Part shown: one piece after another, positions 33,226 to 41,749 of the stretch
How positions within the stretch are numbered: position 1 is the first letter of the stretch
Layout of the letters: the number at the start of each line of letters is the position of its first letter
Assembly: GCA_030733815.1 (NCBI GenBank)
Contig: JAUZQE010000010.1
Span: 1 to 64,000, forward strand
DNA length: 64,000 nucleotides
Source of the DNA: Yanghanlia caeni
GTDB lineage: Bacteria > Pseudomonadota > Gammaproteobacteria > Burkholderiales > Burkholderiaceae_B
Direction of reading: 5' to 3'
The notes under the pieces: generated by a model
What the model saw: the letters and a program-made list of their open reading frames with translations, nothing else
Database searches by the model: none
What the model was told of the DNA's origin: nothing
Position numbers and translations under genes: made by a program

Positions 33226-35517
33226 GTGCCGCGTAAAAAGTCACTGAAAAACGGCAAGCACTTGGTCGACTTGCTCGAGTCGGCCATGGTGCCGGCCATC
33301 CGCTTGCTGGCCACCATCGACAAGTTCGCCTTCCTGCCCATTTCCACCGCTGCGCTGACCGATGCCGATATCCGCGCCCAATTGATAGCGGCCTTGCCGG
33401 AGTCCGACCCCATCGCCCTCGCAGTGGCCGACCAGGAAGCCATGCGGGTGCTGGATCTGGCGCGCTTCAGGACCGAGCACCTCCTGGCGCGTGCGCGGGA
33501 TGCCTTGGAGTTCGAGGGGCATCCAGAGTTGGATACGTTCGATCCGGGAGCCGACGTCATCACGCGGCTGATCTGGCTGCGAGCCAAGGCCTCACGCGTG
33601 TTCGATCAAGTCGAGACAGCCTACTTGACCCATCACTTTCACGGCCACGCCAAGTTCCACAGCTTTGGTGTCAAGGGAGGGCAGGCGCAGGCGTTTGTCT
33701 GGTCCGATGACGTGGAGTCACGTCTGCACGCAGCGGTTACCCAAGAGCTGGCCCTCTCCGATGAGGATAAGGCGGGCTGCGAGATCATCCATTTCGAGAT
33801 GGCTGACGGTGATGAGGAGCAGCCCAAGCTGCTGCATTACCTGGTCGTTTATCACCCTGGCAAGATGCGCACGCAGCGGCAGATGCTCCAAGGCAGGCGT
33901 GATTTGCTCGCCTTCATCCCGGCGCTGGAAGCCACGCTGATCTACGACCCATCGGCCAACAAGGTCCACGTTCTGTCGGACCGACCTCGCGTGGCCAAAG
34001 CGCTGGCCGATCGCTTCTCCCAGATCGGGTTCGAGAAGCCATTGTCCAAGGAGCCGATGGATGCCGTGGCCTACGAGTTGTCGATGTTTCGCACGCTCAT
34101 TGACTTGCGGCAGATGGCCAAGGCCCCGGGTGTGCGGATCGAGGATGCCTGGGTGGCCTCCCTGACGGTGAGTCTTGGGCACACGCGCCACAGCCTGACC
34201 TTCGATCTGGATCACAGCGACAACATCTGGAGCCTGAGCGACGGTCACTTTGGACCGTACAACCCGATCACCCGGTGCCGAGCCATCGAGGAAGTCAAGC
34301 TTTCATTCAGCGTGCGCTTTGACGGCGACGAAGCACCTCGGGCCATCGACATCACCATCGGGCAGTCTGGCGCCAGCAATTTGCTCACCCTGCGCGACCC
34401 CAAACTGCGCCGCTGCGCAGAAGCCCTGTTGCAGTCGCTGGGTGTGATGAAACGGATTGAACCTGCGCCCGTGGGCGCTGATCTGGCCTTGTTCCAGGCG
34501 GAACTCCAACTGTTGGATTTGATGAGCAACGAAGTCGATGGCCATTGCTTGGCCGAATTGAACCTGTCGGCTGAGCAGTTGCTGGAGCGTGGCCTGCTGT
34601 CGCAAAAAGACTTCGGTGCCCACATCACGGTGCAGGTCGATGAGGAAGATGGGCAAAGGGTCTACCGCCGTCTTGAAGTTCAGTTCGACAGCCGCCGCAC
34701 ATGGGCGGTCGATGAGGTCAGCGGCGACATCTACGAACTTGGCGAAGGTGATCTGCGGCGTTATGGCATCAACAAGGCTTACCTGCGCGAACGCCTCAGC
34801 AGTTTGCTGGCCGGTCAGCTGGTCGATGTGCCCTTGACTGCCGATGAGGCGGAACCCTTTTACCTCGGCGACTATGCCCTGGGGGATGAGCGCGTGCCCA
34901 TTCACCTGGTCACCGGGCTGTGGCACGCCAGGCATGCCGAGAAAATGGAGTTGGAAATCCGCAAGCAGAACCTTGGCATCGGCGTGGTGCTTACGACGAC
35001 CCAGGCGGTTGCCCGGCGCTTTCTGGGGTCGAGCCTGGTGGTTGCACTCGATGCCTTGGTTGATCCTGCCCATACGGGCGTGCGGCTCGAACTGTCTCGG
35101 CTATCCGGTGAGCTGCGCAAGTGGCGCGGCCCTGCGGCGACGGCCAACACGCCTCGCCTGATCAAGGACTCCACCAGTTCGGCGGTGCTGATCGGTCCTT
35201 GGGAGCAGCCATGGCCATTGACGAGTGTGGAAACGGTGGCGGCGGTGGAAGTGCTTGTGGATGCATGGAATGGCGGCAAGCGCAAATGCACCAAGGACGA
35301 GGTGCTGGGGGAATTTGCTGGTGCTCGCACCCTGCAGGAACGCTTCCGCCACGACCCACGCTGGACGGTCTACATCCGGGGTGCCGACGGCAATGAGCGG
35401 CCGCGCTTGTGGGAATTGAATATTGGCCAACCCGATTACCCTGCCAAAAAGCCCCGCAAGAAGGGCGCCGACGATTGCGCTGACGACCTGCCAGAGGTCG
35501 TCAGTGACCTCGCCTGA
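33226..35517 (+). CDS. large protein of unknown function at the prophage edge
   Basis: A 763-residue soluble, acidic protein that I cannot place in any family. It has no membrane segment, no Walker motifs and no obvious nuclease or protease signature. Residues 1-110 are helical, about 115-150 hold HHFHGHAKFHSFGVKGGQAQ, and the rest alternates beta-rich blocks. The C-terminal 30 residues are a Lys-rich then acidic tail (KKPRKKGADDCADD). The GTG at 33226 has an excellent GGAGGAG site. It is followed by a phage sigma factor gene after 104 bp and preceded by the FRG/DUF2971 pair. It may be phage cargo, a defence protein or an island gene. Confidence 0.75.
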   Translation: MPRKKSLKNGKHLVDLLESAMVPAIRLLATIDKFAFLPISTAALTDADIRAQLIAALPESDPIALAVADQEAMRVLDLARFRTEHLLARARDALEFEGHPELDTFDPGADVITRLIWLRAKASRVFDQVETAYLTHHFHGHAKFHSFGVKGGQAQAFVWSDDVESRLHAAVTQELALSDEDKAGCEIIHFEMADGDEEQPKLLHYLVVYHPGKMRTQRQMLQGRRDLLAFIPALEATLIYDPSANKVHVLSDRPRVAKALADRFSQIGFEKPLSKEPMDAVAYELSMFRTLIDLRQMAKAPGVRIEDAWVASLTVSLGHTRHSLTFDLDHSDNIWSLSDGHFGPYNPITRCRAIEEVKLSFSVRFDGDEAPRAIDITIGQSGASNLLTLRDPKLRRCAEALLQSLGVMKRIEPAPVGADLALFQAELQLLDLMSNEVDGHCLAELNLSAEQLLERGLLSQKDFGAHITVQVDEEDGQRVYRRLEVQFDSRRTWAVDEVSGDIYELGEGDLRRYGINKAYLRERLSSLLAGQLVDVPLTADEAEPFYLGDYALGDERVPIHLVTGLWHARHAEKMELEIRKQNLGIGVVLTTTQAVARRFLGSSLVVALDALVDPAHTGVRLELSRLSGELRKWRGPAATANTPRLIKDSTSSAVLIGPWEQPWPLTSVETVAAVEVLVDAWNGGKRKCTKDEVLGEFAGARTLQERFRHDPRWTVYIRGADGNERPRLWELNIGQPDYPAKKPRKKGADDCADDLPEVVSDLA

Positions 35518-35591
35518 GGCAGGCGTTGTGAAATCTGTGTGATATCTGCGGGAAGACTGCGGCATCAAAATTTCCCATATGACCAGAATCA

Positions 35592-35620
35592 GGAGCACCC
35601 GAAATTTTCCGGAGTGCTCC
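35592..35620 (+). promoter_or_regulatory. hairpin covering the ribosome site of the phage sigma gene
   Basis: GGAGCAC (35592-35598) pairs with GTGCTCC (35614-35620), one base before the ATG at 35622. The GGAG that would serve as ribosome site (35611-35614) lies in or next to the stem, so the hairpin should limit translation or act as an operator dyad. Confidence 0.5.
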
Positions 35621-35621
35621 G

Positions 35622-36188
35622 ATGCCGCAACACCACAGCCCCTATCTCCAGTCGGCGCTCAACGCCGCCGCGACCCGCACCTACCGCCTGGCTGCCCGCT
35701 TTGGTCTGTCCACCGCTGAACGCGAGGACCTGCAGCAGGACCTGATCCTCGACCTGCTCGAACACGAGCACGCCTTCGATCCCGCGAAAGCCAGCGCCAA
35801 TACCTTTACTGGACTCGTCTCACAGCACCGCGCGGTCGAGCTGCTGGATCGCCTGATCAAGGACCGGATGCGGCTGCAAATCGGCAGCTGCGACGACGAG
35901 GCGGCGAACGATCCCCACCTGGACGATCCCGACCCCTGCGGCGCAGGAGTGCTTTCGCTGTGGGCGGATGACCACGACCTCTTCGCCGACAGCGACACCT
36001 TGCACGATTTGAACACGGCGCTCGCCTGCATGAGTGGGGACCAACGTGCGCTCTTTGATCTGCTGGGGCACACCCAGGACCTGGCCGACGCCTGTCAGGC
36101 GAGCGAGCTGTCCTCGGCCACGTTCTATCGCCGTGTCTCTGAACTGCGCATGCACTTGCGCATGTTCGGCCTCAAGGCTGCGGCCTGA
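35622..36188 (+). CDS. phage-encoded sigma-70 family RNA polymerase sigma factor
   Basis: A 188-residue protein with sigma region 2-like helices (TYRLAARFGLSTAEREDLQQDLILDLLEH, about residues 20-48, and the FDPAKASANTFTGLVSQ segment) and a C-terminal region 4-type helix-turn-helix (DLADACQASELSSATFYRRVSELRMHL, about 152-178). Small sigma factors of this kind occur in prophages of proteobacteria. It would redirect RNA polymerase to phage promoters; the repeated element at 53301-55422 is a candidate target. A hairpin covers its ribosome site. Confidence 0.8.
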   Translation: MPQHHSPYLQSALNAAATRTYRLAARFGLSTAEREDLQQDLILDLLEHEHAFDPAKASANTFTGLVSQHRAVELLDRLIKDRMRLQIGSCDDEAANDPHLDDPDPCGAGVLSLWADDHDLFADSDTLHDLNTALACMSGDQRALFDLLGHTQDLADACQASELSSATFYRRVSELRMHLRMFGLKAAA

Positions 36189-36190
36189 TC

Positions 36191-36207
36191 GGGGTGCACC
36201 GCACCCC
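36191..36207 (+). other. hairpin after the sigma gene
   Basis: GGGGTGC and GCACCCC form a perfect 7-bp stem with a 3-nt loop directly after the stop codon. There is no T-run on this strand, so its role is unclear. Confidence 0.4.
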
Positions 36208-36273
36208 CCTGAGAAAAACCTACTCCACCCCCGGTAAGAACCTTCAGATGCCGCCCCAGCGCCTGGTGCGCCG

Positions 36274-36303
36274 GCGGTGTTGGCCACCGCTTTGTCCATT
36301 TTT
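36274..36303 (+). terminator. probable terminator/attenuator before the phage early operon
   Basis: GCGGTG (36274-36279) and CACCGC (36285-36290) are followed by a T-rich tail ending TTTTT. The hairpin lies just upstream of the AAGGAGA ribosome site of the next gene, so it probably attenuates rather than fully stops transcription. Confidence 0.5.
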
Positions 36304-36316
36304 AAGGAGATGTGTC

Positions 36317-36736
36317 GTGCAGACCTCTTTGAACCCGATGGCGGCGACAGCCGTCGCCCCGATTGACCTCCCGAATGACCTCCCGGTTTCGCTGGCCCTT
36401 TCTGTGGGCATTTGCGCCACGCCGCGTCGCCCCCTGACCGAGGCCCAGTTCTGCGACTGGATTGCCGAGGCCCGCGTGGGCGAAGCACTCCAGTACCACG
36501 AAGGCCTGCTGCTGCGCGACCGCAGCGAAACCGCCAGCGCGCTCAACGCCAAAGAGCGCGCCCGTTTGCACGCTGTCGCGCGCCGGGCCTGGATCGCCTG
36601 CGAGCTGGGCTTGGTGCATCTGTTCAGCGTCAAGGTCGATGAGGGCCACTACCGCTACCTCGCCCTGCGTTCAGCGCAGACAACGACTGCTCGCGATGCG
36701 GATCGGACGACGCCGGTTCTCTCCTGTGCCCATTGA
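36317..36736 (+). CDS. phage hypothetical protein
   Basis: A 139-residue protein from GTG 36317, chosen because AAGGAGA lies six bases upstream; the frame is open further back without support. It reads as a compact helical domain (TEAQFCDWIAEARVGEALQY, about 42-61, then ARLHAVARRAWIACELGLVHLF) and resembles small phage proteins beside Sak4/DUF669 modules, but I do not know its function. It leads a tightly packed rightward early operon. Confidence 0.7.
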   Translation: MQTSLNPMAATAVAPIDLPNDLPVSLALSVGICATPRRPLTEAQFCDWIAEARVGEALQYHEGLLLRDRSETASALNAKERARLHAVARRAWIACELGLVHLFSVKVDEGHYRYLALRSAQTTTARDADRTTPVLSCAH

Positions 36737-36748
36737 ATGGAGGTCGTC

Positions 36749-37243
36749 ATGAACAACGCATTTCGAGACGAATGGATGCGGGCACCGCTGTCCCGTTTGG
36801 TGGCCCGCATCGCCGAGCTCGCCGCGGTCGATCAAGTCCTGCGCATGGAGCGTCGAGAGCTTGAAGACATCGTGCACGAGCGCTTGGGAACCATCGCCCA
36901 GGCCCAACGCACGGCTGCCGGCAAGCAGACCGGCACGGTTCGCTTCGACGCTGACGGCTACACGGTGATTGCGGACCTGCCCAAACGCACCGAGTACGAC
37001 CAGAAAAAACTCGCCGCCGCCATCGAGGCGCTGAAGAAGTGGGGCGAGAACCCCGCCGACTACGTGAGCTTCGAGATCAAGGTGAGCGAGGCCAAGTACC
37101 AAGCCTGGCCACCAGCCGTGCGCGCGCTGTTCGAGCCGGCCCGCACCGTCAAGACCGGCAAGCCCAGCTACCAGTTCCAGCCCAGTGACGTCACCAGCCC
37201 TGTTGCCGTCGTTTCCACGCACCTCTCCCAAGGAGCCCAGTAA
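36749..37243 (+). CDS. phage hypothetical protein
   Basis: A 164-residue protein; ATG 36749 follows a GGAGG site, so the ATG at 36737, which contains that site, was rejected. Residues 1-45 are helical, followed by a small beta domain (TVRFDADGYTVIADLPKRTEYDQ) and VSFEIKVSEAKYQAWPPAVR. The pattern recurs in phages next to a Sak4-like ATPase, suggesting a recombination accessory, but no function can be read. Its TAA overlaps the next ATG. Confidence 0.7.
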   Translation: MNNAFRDEWMRAPLSRLVARIAELAAVDQVLRMERRELEDIVHERLGTIAQAQRTAAGKQTGTVRFDADGYTVIADLPKRTEYDQKKLAAAIEALKKWGENPADYVSFEIKVSEAKYQAWPPAVRALFEPARTVKTGKPSYQFQPSDVTSPVAVVSTHLSQGAQ

Positions 37244-38028
37244 TGGCCATCTCGCTGAATCAACTCGTGCGCGCTGCGCACCCCAAGCCGCCGATCATGA
37301 CCGTCTACGGGGTTCATGGCATTGGCAAGACCACCTTCGCCGCCCAGGCCCCCAGCCCGGTGTTCGTGCAGACCGAAGATGGTCTGGGCACGCTGGAGTG
37401 CGCCCACTTTCCGCTGGCGGCCACCTTCGAGGACGTGATCGGCGCGCTCGCCGCGCTCTACACCGAGCCACACGAGTTCCGCACCTGCGTGATCGACAGC
37501 GTCGACTGGCTCGAAGCGCTGATCTGGGCCAAGGCCTGCCGCGACAACGGCTGGGCCTCCATCGAGGACGCCGGCTACGGCAAGGGCTATGTCGCGGCGC
37601 TCAACCTCTGGCGCCAGTACATCGATGGCCTCAACGCCCTGCGCGACGACAAGGGAATGACCATCGTCCAGCTCGCGCACACCGACATCCGCCGTTTCGA
37701 TAGCCCCGAGCACGACCCCTACGACCGCTACACGATCAAGTTGCACGCCCGCGCCGCCGCCCTGGTGCAGGAGCACTCGGACATCGTGCTGTTCGCCAAC
37801 TACCGCATCAGCACCGTGAAGGCGGACGTCGGCTTCAACAAGAAGGTCAGCCGCGCGGTGGGTTCGGGTGAGCGGGTGATGCACACCACCGAGCGCCCGG
37901 CCTTCCTCGCCAAGAACCGCTATGGCCTGCCCGACACCTTGCCGCTGGACTGGAGCGCCTTCGCCCAGGCCATGCCGACCCCGATCCAGCCGCTGCTGAT
38001 GGCTGCCCCCAACACCCCGAACGCCTGA
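37243..38028 (+). CDS. Sak4-like phage recombination ATPase (AAA_24 family)
   Basis: A 261-residue P-loop protein with Walker A GVHGIGKTT (23-31) and a Walker B-like FRTCVIDSVDWLEAL (about 84-98). It belongs to the phage AAA_24/Sak4 group, RecA-core-derived proteins that promote single-strand annealing together with a single-strand binding protein. The gene after it, a DUF669 protein, is the usual SSB-like partner. Length is normal. One-base overlap with the upstream gene implies coupling. Confidence 0.85.
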   Translation: MAISLNQLVRAAHPKPPIMTVYGVHGIGKTTFAAQAPSPVFVQTEDGLGTLECAHFPLAATFEDVIGALAALYTEPHEFRTCVIDSVDWLEALIWAKACRDNGWASIEDAGYGKGYVAALNLWRQYIDGLNALRDDKGMTIVQLAHTDIRRFDSPEHDPYDRYTIKLHARAAALVQEHSDIVLFANYRISTVKADVGFNKKVSRAVGSGERVMHTTERPAFLAKNRYGLPDTLPLDWSAFAQAMPTPIQPLLMAAPNTPNA

Positions 38029-38044
38029 TCAAGGAGAACACCCC

Positions 38045-38584
38045 ATGGCCATTTTTGCGCAAACCTTCGATGCCAATGCCGTCGAGCCCAGCAACTACGA
38101 TGTCTTTCCCGCCGGCAAGTACCTGTCGCAGATCGTTGCCAGCGAGATGCGCCCGACCAAGGACGGTCGCGGCCAGTACCTCTTTCTGGAACTCGACATC
38201 CTGGAAGGTCCGTTTGCCGGTCGCAAGCTCTTTGACCGCCTGAACCTGGTCAACGACAACCCCGACACCGTGGACATCGCCACCCGCACCCTGTCGTCCA
38301 TTTGCCGCGCCACCGGCCAGATGCAGGTGAAGGACTCCGAGCAGTTGCACCTGATTCCGCTGATCGCCGATGTGCGCGTGCGCCCACCCAAGGGCCAGTA
38401 CGGCGAGAGCAACTCGATTCGTTACCTGCCGAGGAGCGCCGGTGCCAGTAGCGCGCCAGCCCAGCGCGCCCCGGCTGCCTACGCCAGCACCCCTGCACCG
38501 GCCGCGCCGCCGGTTCAGCCTGCGGCACCGGCGGCCCCAGCGTCCCCCATCCCGGGCGGTCTGCCCTGGCAGCGCCAGGCGTAA
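38045..38584 (+). CDS. DUF669 domain protein, probable phage single-strand-binding partner
   Basis: A 179-residue protein. Residues 1-125 form the DUF669 domain (opening QTFDANAVEP, then GRGQYLFLELDILEGPFAGRKLFDRLNL), thought to bind single-stranded DNA. The tail is a Pro/Ala-rich disordered stretch ending PGGLPWQRQA; SSB-type proteins also end in disordered tails that recruit partners. AAGGAG upstream supports the start. It follows the Sak4-like gene by 16 bp. Confidence 0.85.
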   Translation: MAIFAQTFDANAVEPSNYDVFPAGKYLSQIVASEMRPTKDGRGQYLFLELDILEGPFAGRKLFDRLNLVNDNPDTVDIATRTLSSICRATGQMQVKDSEQLHLIPLIADVRVRPPKGQYGESNSIRYLPRSAGASSAPAQRAPAAYASTPAPAAPPVQPAAPAAPASPIPGGLPWQRQA

Positions 38585-38596
38585 GGAGGCGCTGCC

Positions 38597-38986
38597 ATGA
38601 CCGAACTGCATTTCACCTCGGCCACGGCAGCGCTGCCCGACACCCCCGAAGGGTGCCGGGCACAGCTGGCCACCCTGCAAAGCGAGATCGCGGCCATTCG
38701 CGTGCAGATTGCCACCGCCGACCTGCGCCGCCAGGCCCACAAACAGGCGCTCGATGCCGACTGGTTCCACCGCGCCAAGACGGCATTGCGCCTGAAGCAG
38801 GAAGCGCACGCCCGTGTCGCTGCCCGCCTGCTTGAGCTCACACCCAAGGCTGGCAAGACTTCCCGCGAGCGCTTCAAGGACGCGCTGATCGAGGCCATGC
38901 GTGCCGAGTGTGACGACGCCCGCTGGACGGCGCTGCTCGCCCGCGCCCGTCTGCTGCACGACGACCAGGAGGTGAGCCATGGCTGA
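38597..38986 (+). CDS. phage hypothetical protein, helical
   Basis: A 129-residue protein, largely helical with a coiled-coil-like middle (AQLATLQSEIAAIRVQIATADL, about 21-42) and a basic second half. A GGAGG site precedes the ATG and its end overlaps the nuclease gene by 8 bp, so the two are translationally coupled and may interact. No family recognised. Confidence 0.7.
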   Translation: MTELHFTSATAALPDTPEGCRAQLATLQSEIAAIRVQIATADLRRQAHKQALDADWFHRAKTALRLKQEAHARVAARLLELTPKAGKTSRERFKDALIEAMRAECDDARWTALLARARLLHDDQEVSHG

Positions 38987-39968
38987 GTTGCCCATCACGT
39001 CCAGCCCTACCCGCGAGGCCATCTTCGCCGCCTACGAAGCCCAGGCCGATACCGGTTTCCGCTCGCACCTCGGGGCCTCCCTGATCGGCAAGGACTGCGA
39101 GCGGGCGCTGTGGTTCGACTTTCGCTGGACCACCCGCGCGCGCCATCCCGGACGGCTCTTGCGCCTGTTTGAAACTGGTCAGCGTGAAGAGGCACGGCTG
39201 GTCCGAAACCTGCGCAGCATCGGCGCCACCGTGCTGGAGGTCGACCCGGACACCGGACGGCAGATTCGGGTAGAAGCCCATGGCGGCCACTTCGGCGGCT
39301 CGCTCGATGGCATTGCACTGGGTCTGCCGGAAGCGCCCAAGACCTGGCATGTGCTGGAGTTCAAGACCCACTCGGCCAAGAGTTTCCATGAGCTCGCCGC
39401 CAAAGGGGTGCGGCTCTCGAAACCGCAGCACTTCGCGCAGACGCAGACCTACATGCATCTGACGGGCCTGACGCGCGCCATGTATCTGGCGGTGTGCAAG
39501 GACACCGACGACCTGTATGTGGAGCGCATCGAGCACGACCCGGTCTATGCGCAGGGGCTGCTCGACAAGGCACAGCGGGTGATCTTTGCCAACCAACCGG
39601 CCCCGCGCATCAGCGAGGACCCGGCCTGGTACCAGTGCCGGCTGTGCGACCACGCGGCGGTGTGCCATGGGCAGACGGCTGCCGAAGTCAATTGCCGCAC
39701 CTGCCTGCACGCAGCACCCGTTGAAGGCGGCTGGCACTGCACCTTGCACCAGCGCCCCATCACCGAAGTCGATCAGCGCGCCGGCTGCGGGCAGCACCTG
39801 TATCTGCCGGCGCTGGTGCCGGGCGAGCAGGTCGACGCCGGCGATGGCTGGGTGGAGTACCTGTTTGGCGAGGGGCTGCGCTGGCGCGATACCGGGTTCG
39901 ACAAGCTGGCTGGGGTCAGCGTCCATGTCGGTGCGGTTGCCGGTGGGGAGGGCGCAGCATGCGCCTGA
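38979..39968 (+). CDS. PD-(D/E)XK nuclease with Cas4-like cysteine cluster
   Basis: A 329-residue nuclease. The PD-(D/E)XK core is visible: Asp110 in GGSLDG, then Glu127-X-Lys129 in VLEFKT. Cys40 before the core, and CRLC then DHAAVC about residue 219 onward (C-X2-C-X5-C), give the arrangement used for a 4Fe-4S cluster in Cas4/AddB nucleases. A second Cys group, CRTC, with nearby His/Cys pairs, may bind zinc. It likely trims DNA ends for the Sak4/SSB annealing pathway. It overlaps the helicase gene by 10 bp. Confidence 0.82.
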   Translation: MAELPITSSPTREAIFAAYEAQADTGFRSHLGASLIGKDCERALWFDFRWTTRARHPGRLLRLFETGQREEARLVRNLRSIGATVLEVDPDTGRQIRVEAHGGHFGGSLDGIALGLPEAPKTWHVLEFKTHSAKSFHELAAKGVRLSKPQHFAQTQTYMHLTGLTRAMYLAVCKDTDDLYVERIEHDPVYAQGLLDKAQRVIFANQPAPRISEDPAWYQCRLCDHAAVCHGQTAAEVNCRTCLHAAPVEGGWHCTLHQRPITEVDQRAGCGQHLYLPALVPGEQVDAGDGWVEYLFGEGLRWRDTGFDKLAGVSVHVGAVAGGEGAACA

Positions 39969-41548
39969 ATCTTCGCCCCTACCAATCCGCCGCCATCCAG
40001 GCGATCTACGACTACTACGAGCGCGACAAGGGTGACGTTTGTATCGTCATCCCCACCGCTGGGGGCAAGTCGCTCGTCATGGCGAGCTTCGTCGAAGGCG
40101 TGCTCAAGGCCTGGCCCGATCAGCGCATCCTGATCGTCACCCATGTGCGCGAACTGATCGAGCAGAACCATGCCGAGCTCTTGCGCCTGTGGCCCGAAGC
40201 GCCCGCCGGCATCTACTCGGCGGGCTTGAAGCAGCGCGACATCGGGGCGCGCATCCTGTTTGCCGGCATCCAGTCCATCCACCGCCGGGTGCGGGAGGTG
40301 GGCCATTGCGATCTGGTGCTGATCGACGAGGCGCATCTGATCCCGCGTTCCAGCAACACGCTCTACCGGCGTTTCCTCGATGCCTTGAAGCGCCAGAACC
40401 CTTTGCTGAAGGTGATCGGCTTTACCGCCACGCCCTACCGGCTGGACTCGGGCCGGCTCACCGAGGGCCAGGATGCGGTGTTCACCGACATCGCCTTCGA
40501 GGTCTCGGTGCGCGAGCTGATCGACGCGGGCTATCTTGCGCCCTTGATCTCCAAGCGCATGGTCACCGAACTCGATGTCAGCCGCGTCGGCACCCGCCAT
40601 GGGGAGTTCATCGCCCGGGAGCTGGAAGCGGCCGTCGACCAGGATGCCATCACTGCGTCGGCCGTGGCGGAAATCCTCGCCTACGGCCAGGACCGCAAGA
40701 GCTGGCTGGTGTTCTGCGCCGGGGTCGATCACGCCTTCCATGTGCGCGATGCCTTGCGCGCCAAAGGGATCGCCTGCGCCACCATCGTCGGCGACACCCC
40801 AGGCCCCGAGCGCGAAGCCATCATTGCGGCCTTCAAGGCGGGGCGCATCCGGTGCCTGACCAACGCCAATGTGCTGACCACCGGCTTCAATGCGCCGGGC
40901 GTCGATCTGATCGCCATGCTGCGGCCCACCCAGTCGGCGGGCTTGTATGTGCAGATCGTCGGGCGCGGCTGCCGCCTGGCGCCGGGCAAAACCAACTGCC
41001 TGGTGCTGGATTTTGCCGGCAACGTCAAGCGCCACGGGCCGATTGATGCCATCCGCCCCAAGCGCCCCGGCAAGGGCGAAGGCGAGGCGCCGGTCAAGGA
41101 CTGCCCGGCCTGCCACAGCATCGTGCATGCGTCGGTGCGCACCTGTCCGGACTGCGGCCATGTGTTTGCGCCCCCGGCTCCGAAGCTCGAAGCCAAGGCC
41201 AGCACGCTCGATGTGGTGAGCAATCCCCACCCGCAGTGGATCGAGGTCAGCCGAGTGAGCTATGCCCGCCACGACAAACCCGGCAAGCCGCCGTCCTTGC
41301 GGGTGGACTACTGGAGTGGGCTCACCCACCACAGCGAGTGGGTGTGTCTGGAGCATCCGGGCTATGCACGCCAAAAGGCGGTGGCCTGGTGGAGGCGCCG
41401 CGCACCGGGTCTGCCGGTGCCGGGCAAGGTCGACGAGGCCTTGCAGCATGCGGACCAACTCCAGTGCCCGTCGCAGATCGCGGTGCGTGCGCAGGGCCGC
41501 TACACCGAAGTCGTCGGGGTGCGCTTTATCCAGGGAGGTGCATCGTGA
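39959..41548 (+). CDS. DEAD/DEAH-box SF2 helicase with C-terminal zinc ribbon
   Basis: A 529-residue SF2 helicase. Motif I IPTAGGKS (31-38), DEAH box at 123-126, motif III in FTATPYR and motif VI QIVGRGCRLAPGK are all present. Near residue 380 a CPAC..CPDC pair forms a zinc ribbon. RadD/UvsW-like phage helicases of this build act in replication fork remodelling or recombination. Coupled by overlap to the upstream nuclease and the downstream small gene. Confidence 0.93.
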   Translation: MRLNLRPYQSAAIQAIYDYYERDKGDVCIVIPTAGGKSLVMASFVEGVLKAWPDQRILIVTHVRELIEQNHAELLRLWPEAPAGIYSAGLKQRDIGARILFAGIQSIHRRVREVGHCDLVLIDEAHLIPRSSNTLYRRFLDALKRQNPLLKVIGFTATPYRLDSGRLTEGQDAVFTDIAFEVSVRELIDAGYLAPLISKRMVTELDVSRVGTRHGEFIARELEAAVDQDAITASAVAEILAYGQDRKSWLVFCAGVDHAFHVRDALRAKGIACATIVGDTPGPEREAIIAAFKAGRIRCLTNANVLTTGFNAPGVDLIAMLRPTQSAGLYVQIVGRGCRLAPGKTNCLVLDFAGNVKRHGPIDAIRPKRPGKGEGEAPVKDCPACHSIVHASVRTCPDCGHVFAPPAPKLEAKASTLDVVSNPHPQWIEVSRVSYARHDKPGKPPSLRVDYWSGLTHHSEWVCLEHPGYARQKAVAWWRRRAPGLPVPGKVDEALQHADQLQCPSQIAVRAQGRYTEVVGVRFIQGGAS

Positions 41549-41739
41549 TCGATCCCAATCCACACGAGATCAATGCACTGGCCGCCGCCAGTGCCGAGGG
41601 CGGCGCCTATGTCGAGTCGCTCGGGAAGACCGACCTGGCGCTGTTCACCGCCCAGGAGTGGGCCACGCTGGTCGAGGTGATCGTCACCGCCTTCCAGGAC
41701 CACCTGCGTGAGGCCTATGCCGACGATCCGCCGTTCTGA
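41545..41739 (+). CDS. small DUF6511-like phage protein
   Basis: A 64-residue acidic helical protein from GTG 41545, with a GGGAGGTG site upstream and overlap with the helicase stop. Its AAASAEGGAYVESLGKTDLA and FTAQEWATLVEVIVTAFQD resemble small phage proteins annotated DUF6511, of unknown function. A GAGGAG overlapping its stop serves the next gene. Confidence 0.65.
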   Translation: MIDPNPHEINALAAASAEGGAYVESLGKTDLALFTAQEWATLVEVIVTAFQDHLREAYADDPPF

Positions 41740-41749
41740 GGAGCCCACC

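Noticed and set aside
39773-41563. 596-codon minus-strand frame opposite the helicase
   Set aside because: Antisense to a complete SF2 helicase with all motifs; composition shadow only.
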